64,000 nucleotides of DNA, taken from the NCBI RefSeq assembly GCF_027460065.1, contig NZ_JAPYZZ010000001.1, positions 826,501 to 890,500 of the forward strand, written 5' to 3'. Of the stretch, positions 17,864 to 28,002 are shown piece by piece. Made by a program: the position numbers and the translations under genes. Source of the DNA: Martinezella rhizogenes. GTDB taxonomy: Bacteria; Pseudomonadota; Alphaproteobacteria; Rhizobiales; Rhizobiaceae. Numbering within the stretch: position 1 is the first letter of the stretch; every line of letters starts with the position of its first letter. Under the pieces are notes generated by a model. That model did not search any database, was not told the origin of the DNA, and saw only the letters and a list, made by a program, of their open reading frames with translations.

Positions 17864-20800
17864 TTGAATTTTCGCCCCATGATCCTGAGCGGCCGCGGTG
17901 TCACGGCCGTTCTCGGCCCCACCAATACCGGCAAGACCCATTACGCGATCGAGCGTATGGTCGCGCATGGCAGCGGTGTCATTGGCCTGCCGCTGCGCCT
18001 TCTGGCGCGGGAGGTCTATACCCGTCTGGTTGAAAAGGTGGGGGCGCCGAATGTGGCGCTGATAACCGGCGAAGAAAAAATAGCGCCACCAAAAGCCAAA
18101 TATTCCGTCTGCACCGTGGAAGCCATGCCGCGCGAGACGACCGCCGCCTTCGTCGCCGTCGACGAGGTGCAGCTGGCTGGCGATCTTGAACGTGGCCATA
18201 TCTTCACCGACAGGGTGCTGCATCTGCGCGGGCGGGAAGAGACGCTGCTTCTGGGTGCCGGCACGATGCGCCCGATCCTTGAAAAGCTGCTGCCGGGAAT
18301 AACCGTGGTCGAGCGGCCGCGCCTGTCGCAGCTTTTTTATGCCGGCCAGAAGAAGATCACCCGCCTGCCGCAGCGCACCGCGATCGTCGCCTTTTCGGCG
18401 GAAGAGGTCTACGCCATTGCCGAGCTGGTGCGTCGCCAGCGCGGTGGCGCTGCCGTGGTGATGGGCGCGCTTTCGCCGCGCACCCGCAATGCGCAGGTGG
18501 GGCTCTACCAGTCGGGCGATGTGGAATATCTTGTCGCGACGGATGCGATCGGCATGGGTCTCAACCTCGACGTCGATCACGTCGCCTTCGCGCAGGACCG
18601 CAAATTCGACGGTTACCAGTTCCGCAACCTCAATCCGGGTGAAATCGGCCAGATTGCCGGCCGCGCCGGCCGTCATCTTCGCGACGGCACATTCGGTGTG
18701 ACGGGGCGTGTCGATCCATTCGACGACGAGCTGGTGAAGCGGATCGAGACCCATCAGTTCGATGCGGTGAAGGTGCTGCAATGGCGGACGAAAAATTTCG
18801 ATTTTTCCTCCATTGCCAATCTGCGCACGAGCCTTGATGCCGCGCCGGCGATCCAGGGGCTTTCGCGTGCTCTGCCGGCCATCGACCAACAGGCGCTGGA
18901 ATATCTGTCGCGTTATCCTGAGATTATCGACGTGACCACGACGGATGCGCGGGTGGAAAAACTCTGGGAGGCCTGCGCGCTGCCCGATTATCGCCGTATC
19001 GCCCCTGCACAGCATGCCGACCTGATCTCCACGCTCTATTTCGACCTGGTCAAGCGCGGCGCGGTGAATGAGGATTTCATGGCCGAGCAGGTGCGCCGTG
19101 CCGACCGGACGGATGGAGAGATCGATACATTGTCTGCGAGGATTGCGCAGATCAGAACATGGACTTATGTATCGAACCGCCCAGGATGGCTTGCCGATCC
19201 GACACACTGGCAAGAAAAGACGCGGGAAATCGAGGATCGATTGTCCGATGCGCTACATGAAAGGTTGACGAAACGCTTTGTTGATCGCAGGACATCTGTG
19301 CTCATGAGGCGCCTGAGAGAGAATGCGATGCTTGAAGCTGAAATCAGTGTAAATGGTGATGTCTTCGTAGAAGGACATCACGTCGGCCAATTGGCCGGAT
19401 TCCGGTTCACGCCGGTGTCGGGAATGGAAGGGCCGGATCAGAAGGCCGTGCAGGCTGCGTCGCAGAAGGCGCTGGCGCTCGAGTATGAGGCGCGCGCTGC
19501 GCGTCTGCATGCCAGCGGCAACGGCGATCTCGCTTTGAGTTCCGATGGTCTGGTTCGCTGGCTTGGCGAGCCGGTTGCCCGCCTCGCGGCAGGCGATAAC
19601 ATCATGAAGCCGCGGGTGATCCTGCTGGCCGACGAGCAGTTGAGCGGCAATGCTCGCGATCATGCGCTGGCGCGCGTCGAACGTTTCGTCAATCATCAGA
19701 TTGCGACCGTGTTGAAGCCGCTGGACGATATTTCGCGCGCCGAGGATCTTCAGGGTCTGGCTAAGGGTCTGGCATTCCAGCTGGTCGAAAATCTGGGCGT
19801 TTTGTTCCGCCGCGACGTCACCGAAGACGTGAAGTCGCTGGATCAGGATGCGCGCGCCTCCATGCGCCGCTACGGCGTGCGTTTTGGCGCTTATCACGTC
19901 TTCCTGCCCGCGCTTCTGAAGCCGGCCCCGGCCGAGCTTGTCACGCTGCTCTGGGCGCTTAAGAATGATGGCCTCGGCAAGCCGGGTTATGGCGATCTCA
20001 TTCCGGTGCTGGCCGCCGGCCGCACCTCGGTCGTGACAGATGCGAGCTTCGAGCGGATGTTCTACAAGCTCGCCGGTTTCCGTTTCCTCGGAAAGCGCGC
20101 CGTGCGTATCGACATTCTCGAGCGCCTGGCCGATCTCATCCGTCCGCTGCTGCAGTGGAAACCCGGCCAGCACCCGCGCCCGGAAGGCGCTTATGACGGC
20201 CGCCGTTTTACAACGACGACCGCCATGCTTTCCATTCTCGGCGCAACGCTCGATGACATGGAAGAAATCCTCAAGGGCCTCGGTTACCGTGCCGATCAGG
20301 TTACGGCAGAAGAGGCGCAGGCCTTCCTCGCCAGCCATGTTGGCGCCGCCGTTCCTGTTGCCGCAGAAACGGTGACGGGCGTAGAGGAAAGCGCTGAGAT
20401 CGAGCAGGACGAGCCGGCCTCCGAAGAACAGGAAACCGAAACGGCGGCTGTTGCTGAAGGCGACGCTTCCGAGGCGCCGGTCGCGGAAGCCGTCGGTGAA
20501 GAGGTTGCCGCAGTTGAGGCGGTGTCTGTCGAAGGTGCGGAGCCTTCCGAGCCGAAGCCCGTTCTTCTGTGGCGTCCGGGTGGTCGCAATGAAAATCAGC
20601 GCGGCGAAAACCGTCGTCCCGGCCATCGCGGTCAGGGTCGTGACGGCGCACGTGAGCAGGGTGAGCGTCGCGGCGAAGGCCGTCGCGACAATCGTGACAA
20701 TCCAAATCGCGACGGCGCAAATCGCGAAGCAGCCAATCGCAATGGAGATGGCGAGCGCAAGCGTGACGGCGGTCGCCCCGATCGCGGCAACAACCGCAAT

Positions 20801-20965
20801 AATGATCGCGGGGAGCGCAAGGACCGGCCGGAGCGCAACGACCGTGGCGGAAAGCCACAGGGTCAGCAGCGCTTCGAAGCCAAGCCACCACGCAAGGAGA
20901 AGCCGATGGATCCGGATTCGCCCTTTGCAAAGCTCGCTGCGCTCAAGGAGCAGCTGAAGAAGTAA
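17864..20965 (+). CDS. SUV3-like DEAD/DEAH-box helicase with a charged C-terminal tail
   Basis: A 1033-residue helicase related to mitochondrial SUV3 RNA helicase, an alphaproteobacterial family. Motif I is GPTNTGKTHYAIERM at about residues 18-32, motif II is VDEVQLAGDLERG near 102, motif III VLLGAGTMRP-like near 128, and motif VI AGRAGRHLRDGTFGVTG near 268. A conserved middle region follows (to about 830), then an acidic Glu/Ala stretch (about 845-900) and a strongly basic, low-complexity Arg/Asn/Gly/Asp tail (about 905-1005) likely to bind RNA, ending in SPFAKLAALKEQLKK. The RNA helicase role is inferred from the family. It is 4 bp ahead of the S4-domain gene. About 95 codons around 19113-19404 have unlike codon usage. 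Confidence 0.9.
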   Translation: MNFRPMILSGRGVTAVLGPTNTGKTHYAIERMVAHGSGVIGLPLRLLAREVYTRLVEKVGAPNVALITGEEKIAPPKAKYSVCTVEAMPRETTAAFVAVDEVQLAGDLERGHIFTDRVLHLRGREETLLLGAGTMRPILEKLLPGITVVERPRLSQLFYAGQKKITRLPQRTAIVAFSAEEVYAIAELVRRQRGGAAVVMGALSPRTRNAQVGLYQSGDVEYLVATDAIGMGLNLDVDHVAFAQDRKFDGYQFRNLNPGEIGQIAGRAGRHLRDGTFGVTGRVDPFDDELVKRIETHQFDAVKVLQWRTKNFDFSSIANLRTSLDAAPAIQGLSRALPAIDQQALEYLSRYPEIIDVTTTDARVEKLWEACALPDYRRIAPAQHADLISTLYFDLVKRGAVNEDFMAEQVRRADRTDGEIDTLSARIAQIRTWTYVSNRPGWLADPTHWQEKTREIEDRLSDALHERLTKRFVDRRTSVLMRRLRENAMLEAEISVNGDVFVEGHHVGQLAGFRFTPVSGMEGPDQKAVQAASQKALALEYEARAARLHASGNGDLALSSDGLVRWLGEPVARLAAGDNIMKPRVILLADEQLSGNARDHALARVERFVNHQIATVLKPLDDISRAEDLQGLAKGLAFQLVENLGVLFRRDVTEDVKSLDQDARASMRRYGVRFGAYHVFLPALLKPAPAELVTLLWALKNDGLGKPGYGDLIPVLAAGRTSVVTDASFERMFYKLAGFRFLGKRAVRIDILERLADLIRPLLQWKPGQHPRPEGAYDGRRFTTTTAMLSILGATLDDMEEILKGLGYRADQVTAEEAQAFLASHVGAAVPVAAETVTGVEESAEIEQDEPASEEQETETAAVAEGDASEAPVAEAVGEEVAAVEAVSVEGAEPSEPKPVLLWRPGGRNENQRGENRRPGHRGQGRDGAREQGERRGEGRRDNRDNPNRDGANREAANRNGDGERKRDGGRPDRGNNRNNDRGERKDRPERNDRGGKPQGQQRFEAKPPRKEKPMDPDSPFAKLAALKEQLKK

Positions 20966-20969
20966 GCCT

Positions 20970-21386
20970 ATGGGAAACAACGAACAGCCACTGGAAAGCA
21001 CGCGTCAGCGTCTGGACAAGTGGCTGTTCTTTGCTCGCATGGCCAAGTCCCGATCGCTGGCCCAGAGTTACATCCAGTCGGGCCATGTAAAGGTCAACGG
21101 CGCTGCCGTCCGCCAGCCCAGCCACATGATGAAGGTGGGGGACAGGCTGGAAATCGGCTTTGAGCGAATGGACAAGGTGCTCATCGTCAAATCCGGCGGG
21201 GTGCGACGCGGGCCTTATGAGGAAGCCAGGCTTCTTTACGACGACCAGACGCCGCCGCGGGAGCCGTCCGACAGGCTGACCCCTCTGGAGCAGGCGATGC
21301 GTGAGCCCGGCAGCGGGCGTCCGACGAAAAAAGAGCGCAGGGCGCTCGACAGGTTTCTGTCTGACAGTGACGGAAGCAAAGATTAG
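20970..21386 (+). CDS. hslR: S4-domain RNA-binding protein, Hsp15 (HslR) family
   Basis: A 138-residue protein with the S4 RNA-binding fold at the N-terminus: QRLDKWLFFARMAKSRSLAQ then SGHVKVNGAAVRQPSHMMKVGD, as in Hsp15/HslR, which binds free 50S subunits with nascent chains during stress. The C-terminal half (residues 75-138) is charged and probably disordered, as in rhizobial homologues. The start lies 4 bp after the helicase stop, so the two RNA-linked genes are almost certainly one transcript, probably continuing toward fdxA. Confidence 0.88.
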   Translation: MGNNEQPLESTRQRLDKWLFFARMAKSRSLAQSYIQSGHVKVNGAAVRQPSHMMKVGDRLEIGFERMDKVLIVKSGGVRRGPYEEARLLYDDQTPPREPSDRLTPLEQAMREPGSGRPTKKERRALDRFLSDSDGSKD

Positions 21387-21543
21387 AATAAACCTCCAGG
21401 TCGGCCCCGTTTTTCAGAATTGTTATCCTTGCTATCTGCAGGCAAAGGCATTACGTCACTTGCGAAATTGCCCTGTCTGAATTCCGGGCGACGGCTTGTG
21501 TTCCGAAGCCCAAAGACCCGGCCTGCATATTCTGGAGTTCATC

Positions 21544-21882
21544 ATGACATATGTCGTGACCGACAATTGCATCCGCTGCAAATATACCGATTGCGTTGAG
21601 GTCTGCCCCGTCGACTGCTTTTACGAGGGCGAAAATTTCCTCGCCATCAATCCCGATGAGTGCATCGATTGCGGTGTGTGCGAACCGGAATGTCCCGCTG
21701 AGGCCATCAAGCCCGATACGGAGCCGGGTCTCGACAAGTGGTTGAAGCTCAATACGGAATATGCGGCGATCTGGCCGAACATCACGATCAAGCGTGATCC
21801 GATGCCGGAAGCCAAGGAAATGGACGGGGTCGAAGGCAAGCTGGAGCTTTATTTCTCCGCTGAGCCCGGCAAGGGCGACTGA
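21544..21882 (+). CDS. fdxA: Seven-iron ferredoxin (FdxA)
   Basis: A 112-residue ferredoxin starting [17 protein letters not shown]. The cysteine pattern [14 protein letters not shown] near 9-22 and [12 protein letters not shown] near 39-50 fits a [3Fe-4S] plus [4Fe-4S] cluster pair of the FdxA/ferredoxin II family, with the extended C-terminal region ([18 protein letters not shown]) usual for this group. It is an electron carrier whose partner cannot be read from context. A GGAG ribosome-binding site precedes the ATG at 21544; an upstream in-frame start at 21496 is unlikely. It is followed by a bidirectional terminator shared with holA. Confidence 0.95.
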   Translation: MTYVVTDNCIRCKYTDCVEVCPVDCFYEGENFLAINPDECIDCGVCEPECPAEAIKPDTEPGLDKWLKLNTEYAAIWPNITIKRDPMPEAKEMDGVEGKLELYFSAEPGKGD

Positions 21883-21909
21883 ACCAGACGTTTCTGGATC
21901 AACATTTGA

Positions 21910-21940
21910 AAAGCCCTCGTTGCACCAGCATGAGGGCTTT
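21910..21940. terminator. Bidirectional terminator between fdxA and holA
   Basis: AAAGCCCTC and GAGGGCTTT pair around a 13-base loop between the convergent stops, with TTGTTT after it on the plus strand and TTTTCAAAT on the minus strand. Confidence 0.85.
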
Positions 21941-21943
21941 TGT

Positions 21944-22981
21944 TTATCCACCGCGGCCGGACTGAAGCGTTGTCGACAGCAATGTCAGAAGAGCCACGCT
22001 TTCCTCCAGGCTTTGCCGCTGGCGGCTTTGCAGGATGGCTGTCTGCAAACGGTTCATCTCGCGGGCAATCGCCGCTGGTTGCCATGTCCGCAGCGCTCTT
22101 TCGATGATCGGTTTCCGTCGAAAATGAATATGGCGTCCGAGCGTCTGCATGACCTGGCCGGCCTGCTGCTTTTTCTCATCCATTTCGGCCCGCATTTGGT
22201 CGAGCAGCTGGAATTGCTTGAGGCATCCCTGGAGGACGAGGAAGATCGGGGTTTTCGATGAAATGATCTTCTGGGTGGCGTGGAAAAAGGCGTTCCTGTC
22301 GCCTTTCAGGATGGCGTCGACGGTATCGTCGGCGGACACCGTACTGGCATCGCCGATGATGGCCAGAATGTCATCTTCCTCGATCACGTCGGAGCCGAGG
22401 CAATAGAGTGCGAGCTTGCGGATTTCGTTACGCGAGGCGATACGGTCGCCGCCGAGCTGCTCGATCAGCCTTTGCCGTGCAGCCGGTGCAATGCGCAGAT
22501 TATTCGCGGAGAGCTCCTGATCGATCAACGCATTCAGGGAGCGCGCATCGTCCGCATAACAGGGGATTGCGGCGATGGAGCGCGCTGGCTCCGCGATTTT
22601 GCGCAGCCCCGTGCCCTTTTTGACATCGCCCGCTTCGATGATCAGGAAGCTTGCTTCCGGTGGTGCGTCCGCCAGAATCTGAAGCGCATCCACCAACGGC
22701 TTTTCAGCGGCGGCGCCTTTGACCCAGACGAGTTTTTCGCCGCCGAAAAGGCCGATGGCGTTGACTTCATCAAGCAGGCGGCCAGGGTCGCCCTGTAGGT
22801 CGGATGCGGTCAGTTTCAGCGATGCGAAAGCGTCATCGGGGTCGATGCCGGTCTTCTTCGCGATGACGCCTGCCCGCTCCGATACCAGACCACGATCCGG
22901 TCCATAGAGCACAAAAATGCGAAAACGCTCCGCCGGATTTTCGGCGAAGCGCTCGAACTCATGGGACTTTATCTCCGTCAC
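21944..22981 (-). CDS. holA: DNA polymerase III delta subunit
   Basis: HolA opens the beta sliding clamp within the clamp loader. The 345-residue product matches the delta family: N-terminal RIFVLYGPDRGLVSERAG, the middle YADDARSLNALIDQELSANN and RLIEQLGGDRIASRNEIRKL with LALYCLGSDVIEEDDI, the conserved centre of the subunit, and a helical collar domain at the C-terminus. It starts with GTG at 22981, 11 bp after the lptE stop, as the third gene of a leuS-lptE-holA operon, an order common in alphaproteobacteria. Confidence 0.93.
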   Translation of the reverse strand: MTEIKSHEFERFAENPAERFRIFVLYGPDRGLVSERAGVIAKKTGIDPDDAFASLKLTASDLQGDPGRLLDEVNAIGLFGGEKLVWVKGAAAEKPLVDALQILADAPPEASFLIIEAGDVKKGTGLRKIAEPARSIAAIPCYADDARSLNALIDQELSANNLRIAPAARQRLIEQLGGDRIASRNEIRKLALYCLGSDVIEEDDILAIIGDASTVSADDTVDAILKGDRNAFFHATQKIISSKTPIFLVLQGCLKQFQLLDQMRAEMDEKKQQAGQVMQTLGRHIHFRRKPIIERALRTWQPAAIAREMNRLQTAILQSRQRQSLEESVALLTLLSTTLQSGRGG

Positions 22982-22992
22982 GGCCGCCGCTC

Positions 22993-23541
22993 TCAGCGGC
23001 CGAGGGTGGCGGCGATATCGGTGCGAATGATTTCAGCCAGCTCGCGGGCCGCACGGTTCTCGGCGTCGCGGGTCGCCCGGATCTTGGCGAATTCCTGCTG
23101 CGGCAGATCCACCTGCGCCGTCACGCTGCGGCGTGCGGAGCGCAGGATCTGACCGTCGGAAACGCGCGTCAGGACATATTGACCGCTCATCACGACACGG
23201 CCGGGATAGGGGCCGTCGTAATTATTGTTCGCGCGGGTCGTCAGATCGTAGTTCTGCACCTCTGTGGTCGTGGCGCTCGAGCTTACGGCAATCTTGACGT
23301 TATATTGCGCCGTAGCCGGTTCGCCGGCACCGCCGGAAAGGAGGAAGATCAGCTGGTTGCGCACTTCCAGCCCAGCTCTGCCGCCGATCTGGGAGACGCT
23401 GACGGCCGCCAGCCTTTCCTTGGTTCCGGAAGCTTCGCCATAAAGCGGGCGCACCTGGCAGCCCGCCAGAAGACCAGCCACCATCACGACGGAAATTGCT
23501 GCCGCAACGCGGCTCCATCTCGAAAAAACGTCAGACAACAA
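22993..23541 (-). CDS. lptE: LPS-assembly lipoprotein LptE
   Basis: A 182-residue lipoprotein. The N-terminus is a lipoprotein signal with lipobox LLAGC, so it is lipidated and sent to the outer membrane, then [11 protein letters not shown] and the [15 protein letters not shown] and [16 protein letters not shown] segments typical of the short alphaproteobacterial LptE. LptE plugs the LptD barrel that inserts lipopolysaccharide. The start appears to be TTG at 23541, overlapping the 3' end of leuS by 11 bases, with GAGGA about 9 bases upstream. The overlap implies translational coupling with leuS. Confidence 0.88.
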   Translation of the reverse strand: MLSDVFSRWSRVAAAISVVMVAGLLAGCQVRPLYGEASGTKERLAAVSVSQIGGRAGLEVRNQLIFLLSGGAGEPATAQYNVKIAVSSSATTTEVQNYDLTTRANNNYDGPYPGRVVMSGQYVLTRVSDGQILRSARRSVTAQVDLPQQEFAKIRATRDAENRAARELAEIIRTDIAATLGR

Positions 23542-26161
23542 TGTTCACAATCCTCTGCGGAACCACGATGACTTTTTTGGGCTCGCCACCGGCAAGAATC
23601 GATTTGACGGCATCCAGCGCAAGGGCAGCCGTGCGGACCGCATCTTGATCCGCATCGCGCGCGATTGTCAATTCACCGCGCTTCTTGCCATTCACCTGTA
23701 CTGGCATGACCACATCGTTTTCTTCGACCAGCGAAGCCACGAAGGTCGGCCATGGCGTCTCAGCCACCAAGCCTTCATTGCCCAGCGCCGACCAGCATTC
23801 TTCCGCGAGATGCGGTGTCATGGGTGCGATGATGCGGATCAGGATTTCGACGGCATCACGCGCGGCCGCCTTGACGTCATCAGGCTTGCCGCCTGCAGCG
23901 ACATCCGCAAGCGGACCGGCGAGGGCATTGACCAGTTCATAGATGCGGGCGATGGCCTTGTTGAAGGCGAGCTTGTCCAGATCTTCCTGAACAGCCTTCA
24001 GTGTCTTGTGGGCCGCCTTGGAGGCTGCCAGCCCTTCGCCTTCGGTCGCCGGCTTCGGTTTCACGCCCTTCAACTGTTCGGCGGCTTCACCGATGATGCG
24101 CCAGACACGCTGGACGAATCGGTTTGCACCTTCCACCCCGGCTTCGGACCAGATGACGTCGCGATCGGGTGGAGAATCCGAAAGGACGAAGAAGCGTGCG
24201 GTATCGGCGCCATAGGATGCGATGATATCGTCAGGGTCGACCACGTTCTTTTTCGACTTCGACATTTTTTCGATGGAGCCGATCTTAACCTCTTCGCCGG
24301 AAGAGAGCAGGAACGCCCGGCGCGCGCCGTCGTTTTCCTCGATCCTCAGTTCCGCAGGCGGCACCCATTCGCGCGTCAGGCCTTCACCGCGGCTATAGGT
24401 CTCGTGAACCACCATGCCCTGTGTGAACAGGCCCTTGAAGGGTTCCTTGACACCCACATGGCCGGTCTCGCGCATCGCGCGGGTGAAGAAGCGCGAATAG
24501 AGCAGGTGCAGGATGGCATGCTCGATGCCGCCGATATATTGATCCACCGGCAGCCAGTGATTGGCGACCTTCGGGTCGGTCGGTGCGTCTTCCCACGGCG
24601 CGGTGAAGCGCGTGTAATACCAGCTGGAATCGACGAAGGTGTCCATCGTGTCGGTTTCGCGCCGCGCGTCATGGCCGCATTGCGGGCAGGAAACATGGCG
24701 CCATGTGGGGTGGCGATCCAACGGATTACCGGGCACGTCGAAAGTCACGTCGTCGGGCAGCTTGACCGGCAGGTCCTTTTTCGGAACCGGTACAACGCCG
24801 CACACTTCGCAGTGAATGACCGGGATCGGGCAGCCCCAGTAGCGTTGACGGGAAATGCCCCAGTCGCGCAGGCGGAAATTGACCTTGCGTTCGGCCTGCG
24901 GTGCGTTGCCCAGCATCTCGGCGGACAGCTTCTGCACAACGGCTTCGAAGGCGTCAGCCGTCTTCATGCCGTTCAGGAAGCCGGAATTGATCATCACGCC
25001 ATCATCGGTGAAGGCGGTGTCTTCAACGGTGAAGCTTGCGGCGTCGGGACCTTCGGGTGCGACGACGGCCACGACCGGCAGGCCGTATTTGCGGGCGAAA
25101 TCCAGATCGCGCTGGTCACCTGACGGGCAGCCGAAGATTGCGCCGGTGCCGTAGTCCATCAAGACGAAATTGGCGACATAGACGGGCAGTTCCCAGCTGG
25201 GGTCCAGCGGGTGCACGACCTTGACGCCGGTATCGATGCCCTTCTTTTCGGCAGTTTCCAGCGCTGCCAGGGAGGTGCCATGGCGGCGGCATTCGTCGCA
25301 GAATTCGGCAATATCAGGGTTGGTCGCCGACAGTTCCTTTGCCAGCGGATGATCGGCGGCGATTGCCAGGAAGGAGGCACCGAACAGCGTGTCGGGACGC
25401 GTCGTATAGACGGTGATGTCGGAGAAACCTTGCGGCGCCGTGTCAGCAACGGTCTGCCAGCGCAGCGACAGGCCTTCGGAGCGGCCGATCCAGTTCTTCT
25501 GCATCAGGCGCACTTTTTCCGGCCACTGATCCAGTTCATCCAGTTCGTCCAGCAGGTCCTGGCTGAAATCGGTGATGCGGAAGAACCATTGCGTCAGTTC
25601 ACGCTGTTCCACCAGCGCGCCGGAGCGCCAGCCGCGGCCGTCGATCACCTGTTCATTGGCCAGAACCGTGTGGTCGACCGGATCCCAGTTGACCTTGGAC
25701 TGCTTGCGGTAGACCAGACCCTTTTCCATGAAGTCGACGAACAGCGCCTGCTGACGATGGTAATATTCCACATCGCAGGTAGCGAATTCGCGGGTCCAGT
25801 CCAGCGACAGGCCCATGGATTTCAGCTGGCCGCGCATGGTGGCGATGTTCTGGTAGGTCCAGTCCTTGGGGTGAACCTTGTTCTGCATGGCTGCGTTTTC
25901 CGCAGGCATGCCGAAGGCATCCCAGCCCATCGGGTGCAGAACGTTGAAGCCACGCGCGCGCTTGTAACGCGCAACCACATCACCCATCGCGTAGTTGCGG
26001 ACATGGCCCATATGGATGCGTCCCGAGGGATAGGGAAACATCTCCAGAACGTAATATTTCTCGCGCGGATCGCTGTTGTCGGTGACGAAAACCTTGTCTT
26101 CGTTCCATTTCTGCTGCCAGCGCGGCTCGGCGTCGCGAGGATTGTAACGTTCGATGGCCAT
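23531..26161 (-). CDS. leuS: Leucyl-tRNA synthetase
   Basis: A class I synthetase of 876 residues charging tRNA-Leu. The HIGH motif appears as HMGH in [20 protein letters not shown] near residue 50, the KMSKS loop as [16 protein letters not shown] near 630. The editing (CP1) domain lies about 225-430 ([31 protein letters not shown]), and a zinc-type CxxC...CxxC pair is visible (HCEVCGVV and CPQCGHDA) near 460-500. ATG at 26161. First gene of the operon with lptE and holA. Confidence 0.98.
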   Translation of the reverse strand: MAIERYNPRDAEPRWQQKWNEDKVFVTDNSDPREKYYVLEMFPYPSGRIHMGHVRNYAMGDVVARYKRARGFNVLHPMGWDAFGMPAENAAMQNKVHPKDWTYQNIATMRGQLKSMGLSLDWTREFATCDVEYYHRQQALFVDFMEKGLVYRKQSKVNWDPVDHTVLANEQVIDGRGWRSGALVEQRELTQWFFRITDFSQDLLDELDELDQWPEKVRLMQKNWIGRSEGLSLRWQTVADTAPQGFSDITVYTTRPDTLFGASFLAIAADHPLAKELSATNPDIAEFCDECRRHGTSLAALETAEKKGIDTGVKVVHPLDPSWELPVYVANFVLMDYGTGAIFGCPSGDQRDLDFARKYGLPVVAVVAPEGPDAASFTVEDTAFTDDGVMINSGFLNGMKTADAFEAVVQKLSAEMLGNAPQAERKVNFRLRDWGISRQRYWGCPIPVIHCEVCGVVPVPKKDLPVKLPDDVTFDVPGNPLDRHPTWRHVSCPQCGHDARRETDTMDTFVDSSWYYTRFTAPWEDAPTDPKVANHWLPVDQYIGGIEHAILHLLYSRFFTRAMRETGHVGVKEPFKGLFTQGMVVHETYSRGEGLTREWVPPAELRIEENDGARRAFLLSSGEEVKIGSIEKMSKSKKNVVDPDDIIASYGADTARFFVLSDSPPDRDVIWSEAGVEGANRFVQRVWRIIGEAAEQLKGVKPKPATEGEGLAASKAAHKTLKAVQEDLDKLAFNKAIARIYELVNALAGPLADVAAGGKPDDVKAAARDAVEILIRIIAPMTPHLAEECWSALGNEGLVAETPWPTFVASLVEENDVVMPVQVNGKKRGELTIARDADQDAVRTAALALDAVKSILAGGEPKKVIVVPQRIVNIVV

Positions 26162-26353
26162 TGTCTAAAATTCCGGGTATCGAGGGGAAAAATTTGCGCT
26201 GACCTTCACCATGAAACGACCGGGGCGTCAAGTTTGGCGGGGCATTCGGGCGTTCAATCTTGGCCAGCGTGCCTCAAATGGTGCTAAACCCGCTTGGCAT
26301 CAAGGCAATCGGCGTCTAGTTAGCGGTTCGAACGGTTTAAAAAAGGTCTTGTG

Positions 26354-27013
26354 ATGGAAATCGAAGCACGTCTTGAAGATGTCAGGCAGCGCATTGCGGA
26401 TGTTGCGGAAAAATCCGGCCGCAAGGCAGGCGAGGTCACGCTCGTCGCCGTTTCGAAGACATTCGACGCCGAAGCGATCCAGCCGGTCATCGACAGTGGT
26501 CAGCGCGTGTTCGGCGAGAACCGCGTTCAGGAGGCGCAGGGCAAGTGGCCCGCTCTTAAAGAAAAGACACCTGATATCGAACTGCATCTGATCGGCCCGC
26601 TGCAATCCAACAAGGCGGCGGATGCCGTCGCGCTGTTTGACGTCGTGCAGAGTATCGATCGGGAAAAGATCGCCCGCGCGCTTTCCGAGGAATGCGGCAA
26701 GCAGGGTCGCAGCCTCCGTTTTTATGTGCAGGTCAATACTGGGCTCGAGCCGCAGAAGGCCGGCATCGATCCGCGCGAGACGGTCGCCTTCGTGGCTTTG
26801 TGCCGGGATGAGCTTAAGCTGCCGGTCGAGGGACTGATGTGCATTCCGCCGGCGGAGGAAAATCCCGGACCGCATTTCGCTCTTCTAGCGAAGCTTGCCA
26901 AGGAATGCGGCCTCGAGAAGCTTTCCATGGGCATGTCCGGCGATTTCGAAACCGCAGTCGAATTCGGTGCCACCAGCGTGCGGGTCGGTTCGGCGATCTT
27001 CGGCGCGCGATAA
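26354..27013 (+). CDS. YggS-family PLP homeostasis protein
   Basis: A 219-residue member of the YggS/PLPBP family, single-domain TIM barrels that bind pyridoxal phosphate and keep its pool balanced. The PLP lysine is in TLVAVSK (Lys35), followed by FGENRVQEAQGKWPAL, HLIGPLQSNKAADAV, VQVNTGLEPQKAGI and LSMGMSGDFETAVEFG with the phosphate-binding GATSVRVGSAIFG at the end. A GTG at 26351 is in frame but the ATG at 26354 is better spaced from AAGGT. It is divergent from leuS and has its own terminator. Confidence 0.95.
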   Translation: MEIEARLEDVRQRIADVAEKSGRKAGEVTLVAVSKTFDAEAIQPVIDSGQRVFGENRVQEAQGKWPALKEKTPDIELHLIGPLQSNKAADAVALFDVVQSIDREKIARALSEECGKQGRSLRFYVQVNTGLEPQKAGIDPRETVAFVALCRDELKLPVEGLMCIPPAEENPGPHFALLAKLAKECGLEKLSMGMSGDFETAVEFGATSVRVGSAIFGAR

Positions 27014-27025
27014 ATCATCCAACAA

Positions 27026-27051
27026 AAAACCCGGCACTGCGGCCGGGTTTT
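27026..27051. terminator. Bidirectional terminator between yggS-type gene and trcR
   Basis: AAAACCCGGC and GCCGGGTTTT pair around a 6-base loop between convergent stops. Confidence 0.85.
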
Positions 27052-27072
27052 CAAACGATGTAAGACTTTCGA

Positions 27073-27774
27073 TCAGTATTGATCGTCCTCGTCTTCGTCC
27101 TTCGGTGCAGACTTCAGCGAGGAGAGCTTCTTGAACACGGCATCGGCGTCGATCTGCTCTTCTTCCTCGCGCTGGAAGTTGTAATCCAGACCTTCCGTCA
27201 CCGTTGCCGGCTGCAGCGTGTTGCCAAGCTCTTCAGCTGTTGGCAGCGGGCGGCCGCGCGAAGCGCGTTCGACTTCAAGGTCAAGATCGATCTGGCTGCA
27301 GAGGCCAAGCGTTACCGGGTCCATCGGCGTCAGATTGGCCGAGTTCCAATGGGTGCGGTCGCGAATCTGCTCGATGGTGGATTTGGTGGTGCCGACGAGG
27401 CGCGAAATCTGCGCGTCCTTCAGTTCCGGATGGTTGCGCACCAGCCAGAGAATGGCGTTCGGGCGGTCCTGGCGCTTGGAAACCGGCGTATAACGCGGGC
27501 CGCGGCGCTTGGATTCCGGCACGCGCACCTTCGGCTCGGAAAGCTTGAGCTTGTGGTTGGGATTGCCTTCGGCACGGGCGATCTCGTCGCGGGAAAGCTG
27601 TCCAGTCGCGATCGGGTCGAGGCCCTTGATGCCCTGCGCGGCTTCGCCGTCGGCAATCGCCTTGACTTCCAGCGGATGCAATTTGCAGAACGTGGCTATC
27701 TGGTCGAACGACAGCGCGGTGTTGTCAACCAGCCATACAGCAGTTGCCTTTGGCATGAGCAATTGTTGAGCCAT
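27073..27774 (-). CDS. trcR: DUF1013 family protein (cell-cycle regulator TrcR family)
   Basis: A 233-residue protein of DUF1013, a family restricted to alphaproteobacteria and annotated as the cell-cycle transcriptional regulator TrcR. Seen in the sequence: LLMPKATAVWLVDNTALSFDQIA, which resembles a small helix-turn-helix, AIADGEAAQGIKGLDPI, a basic linker, a second helix-turn-helix-like region NAILWLVRNHPELKDAQISRLVGTTKSTIEQI near 110-145, and a Glu/Asp-rich C-terminus. The ATG at 27774 has AAGGA 12 bases upstream; an in-frame start at 27870 lacks support. It is divergent from acsA. Confidence 0.85.
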   Translation of the reverse strand: MAQQLLMPKATAVWLVDNTALSFDQIATFCKLHPLEVKAIADGEAAQGIKGLDPIATGQLSRDEIARAEGNPNHKLKLSEPKVRVPESKRRGPRYTPVSKRQDRPNAILWLVRNHPELKDAQISRLVGTTKSTIEQIRDRTHWNSANLTPMDPVTLGLCSQIDLDLEVERASRGRPLPTAEELGNTLQPATVTEGLDYNFQREEEEQIDADAVFKKLSSLKSAPKDEDEDDQY

Positions 27775-28002
27775 AGATACAGTCCTTCTGTCCGTCCGCG
27801 CCGGGGTCGCGGGCGTGGTATCAACCACTGATTTCCGGGATATTGGCGCTCTATAACCGGATTGCATCATAATTGCAATTCTTTGCGAAACAAATGCCTT
27901 TGTCTAATTGCCGTCAGTCATTGACCTGCTATGAATTCACCACATGCCTGAGGTGGGAGTCTCAAGGCGAGCAACAAGACATATTTGGTTCAGGAGGAGT
28001 TC

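Noticed and set aside
19253-21001. A 582-residue minus-strand frame opposite the helicase C-terminus
   Set aside because: The hydrophobic-looking translation is the complement of the Arg/Asn/Gly-rich tail codons; no independent support.
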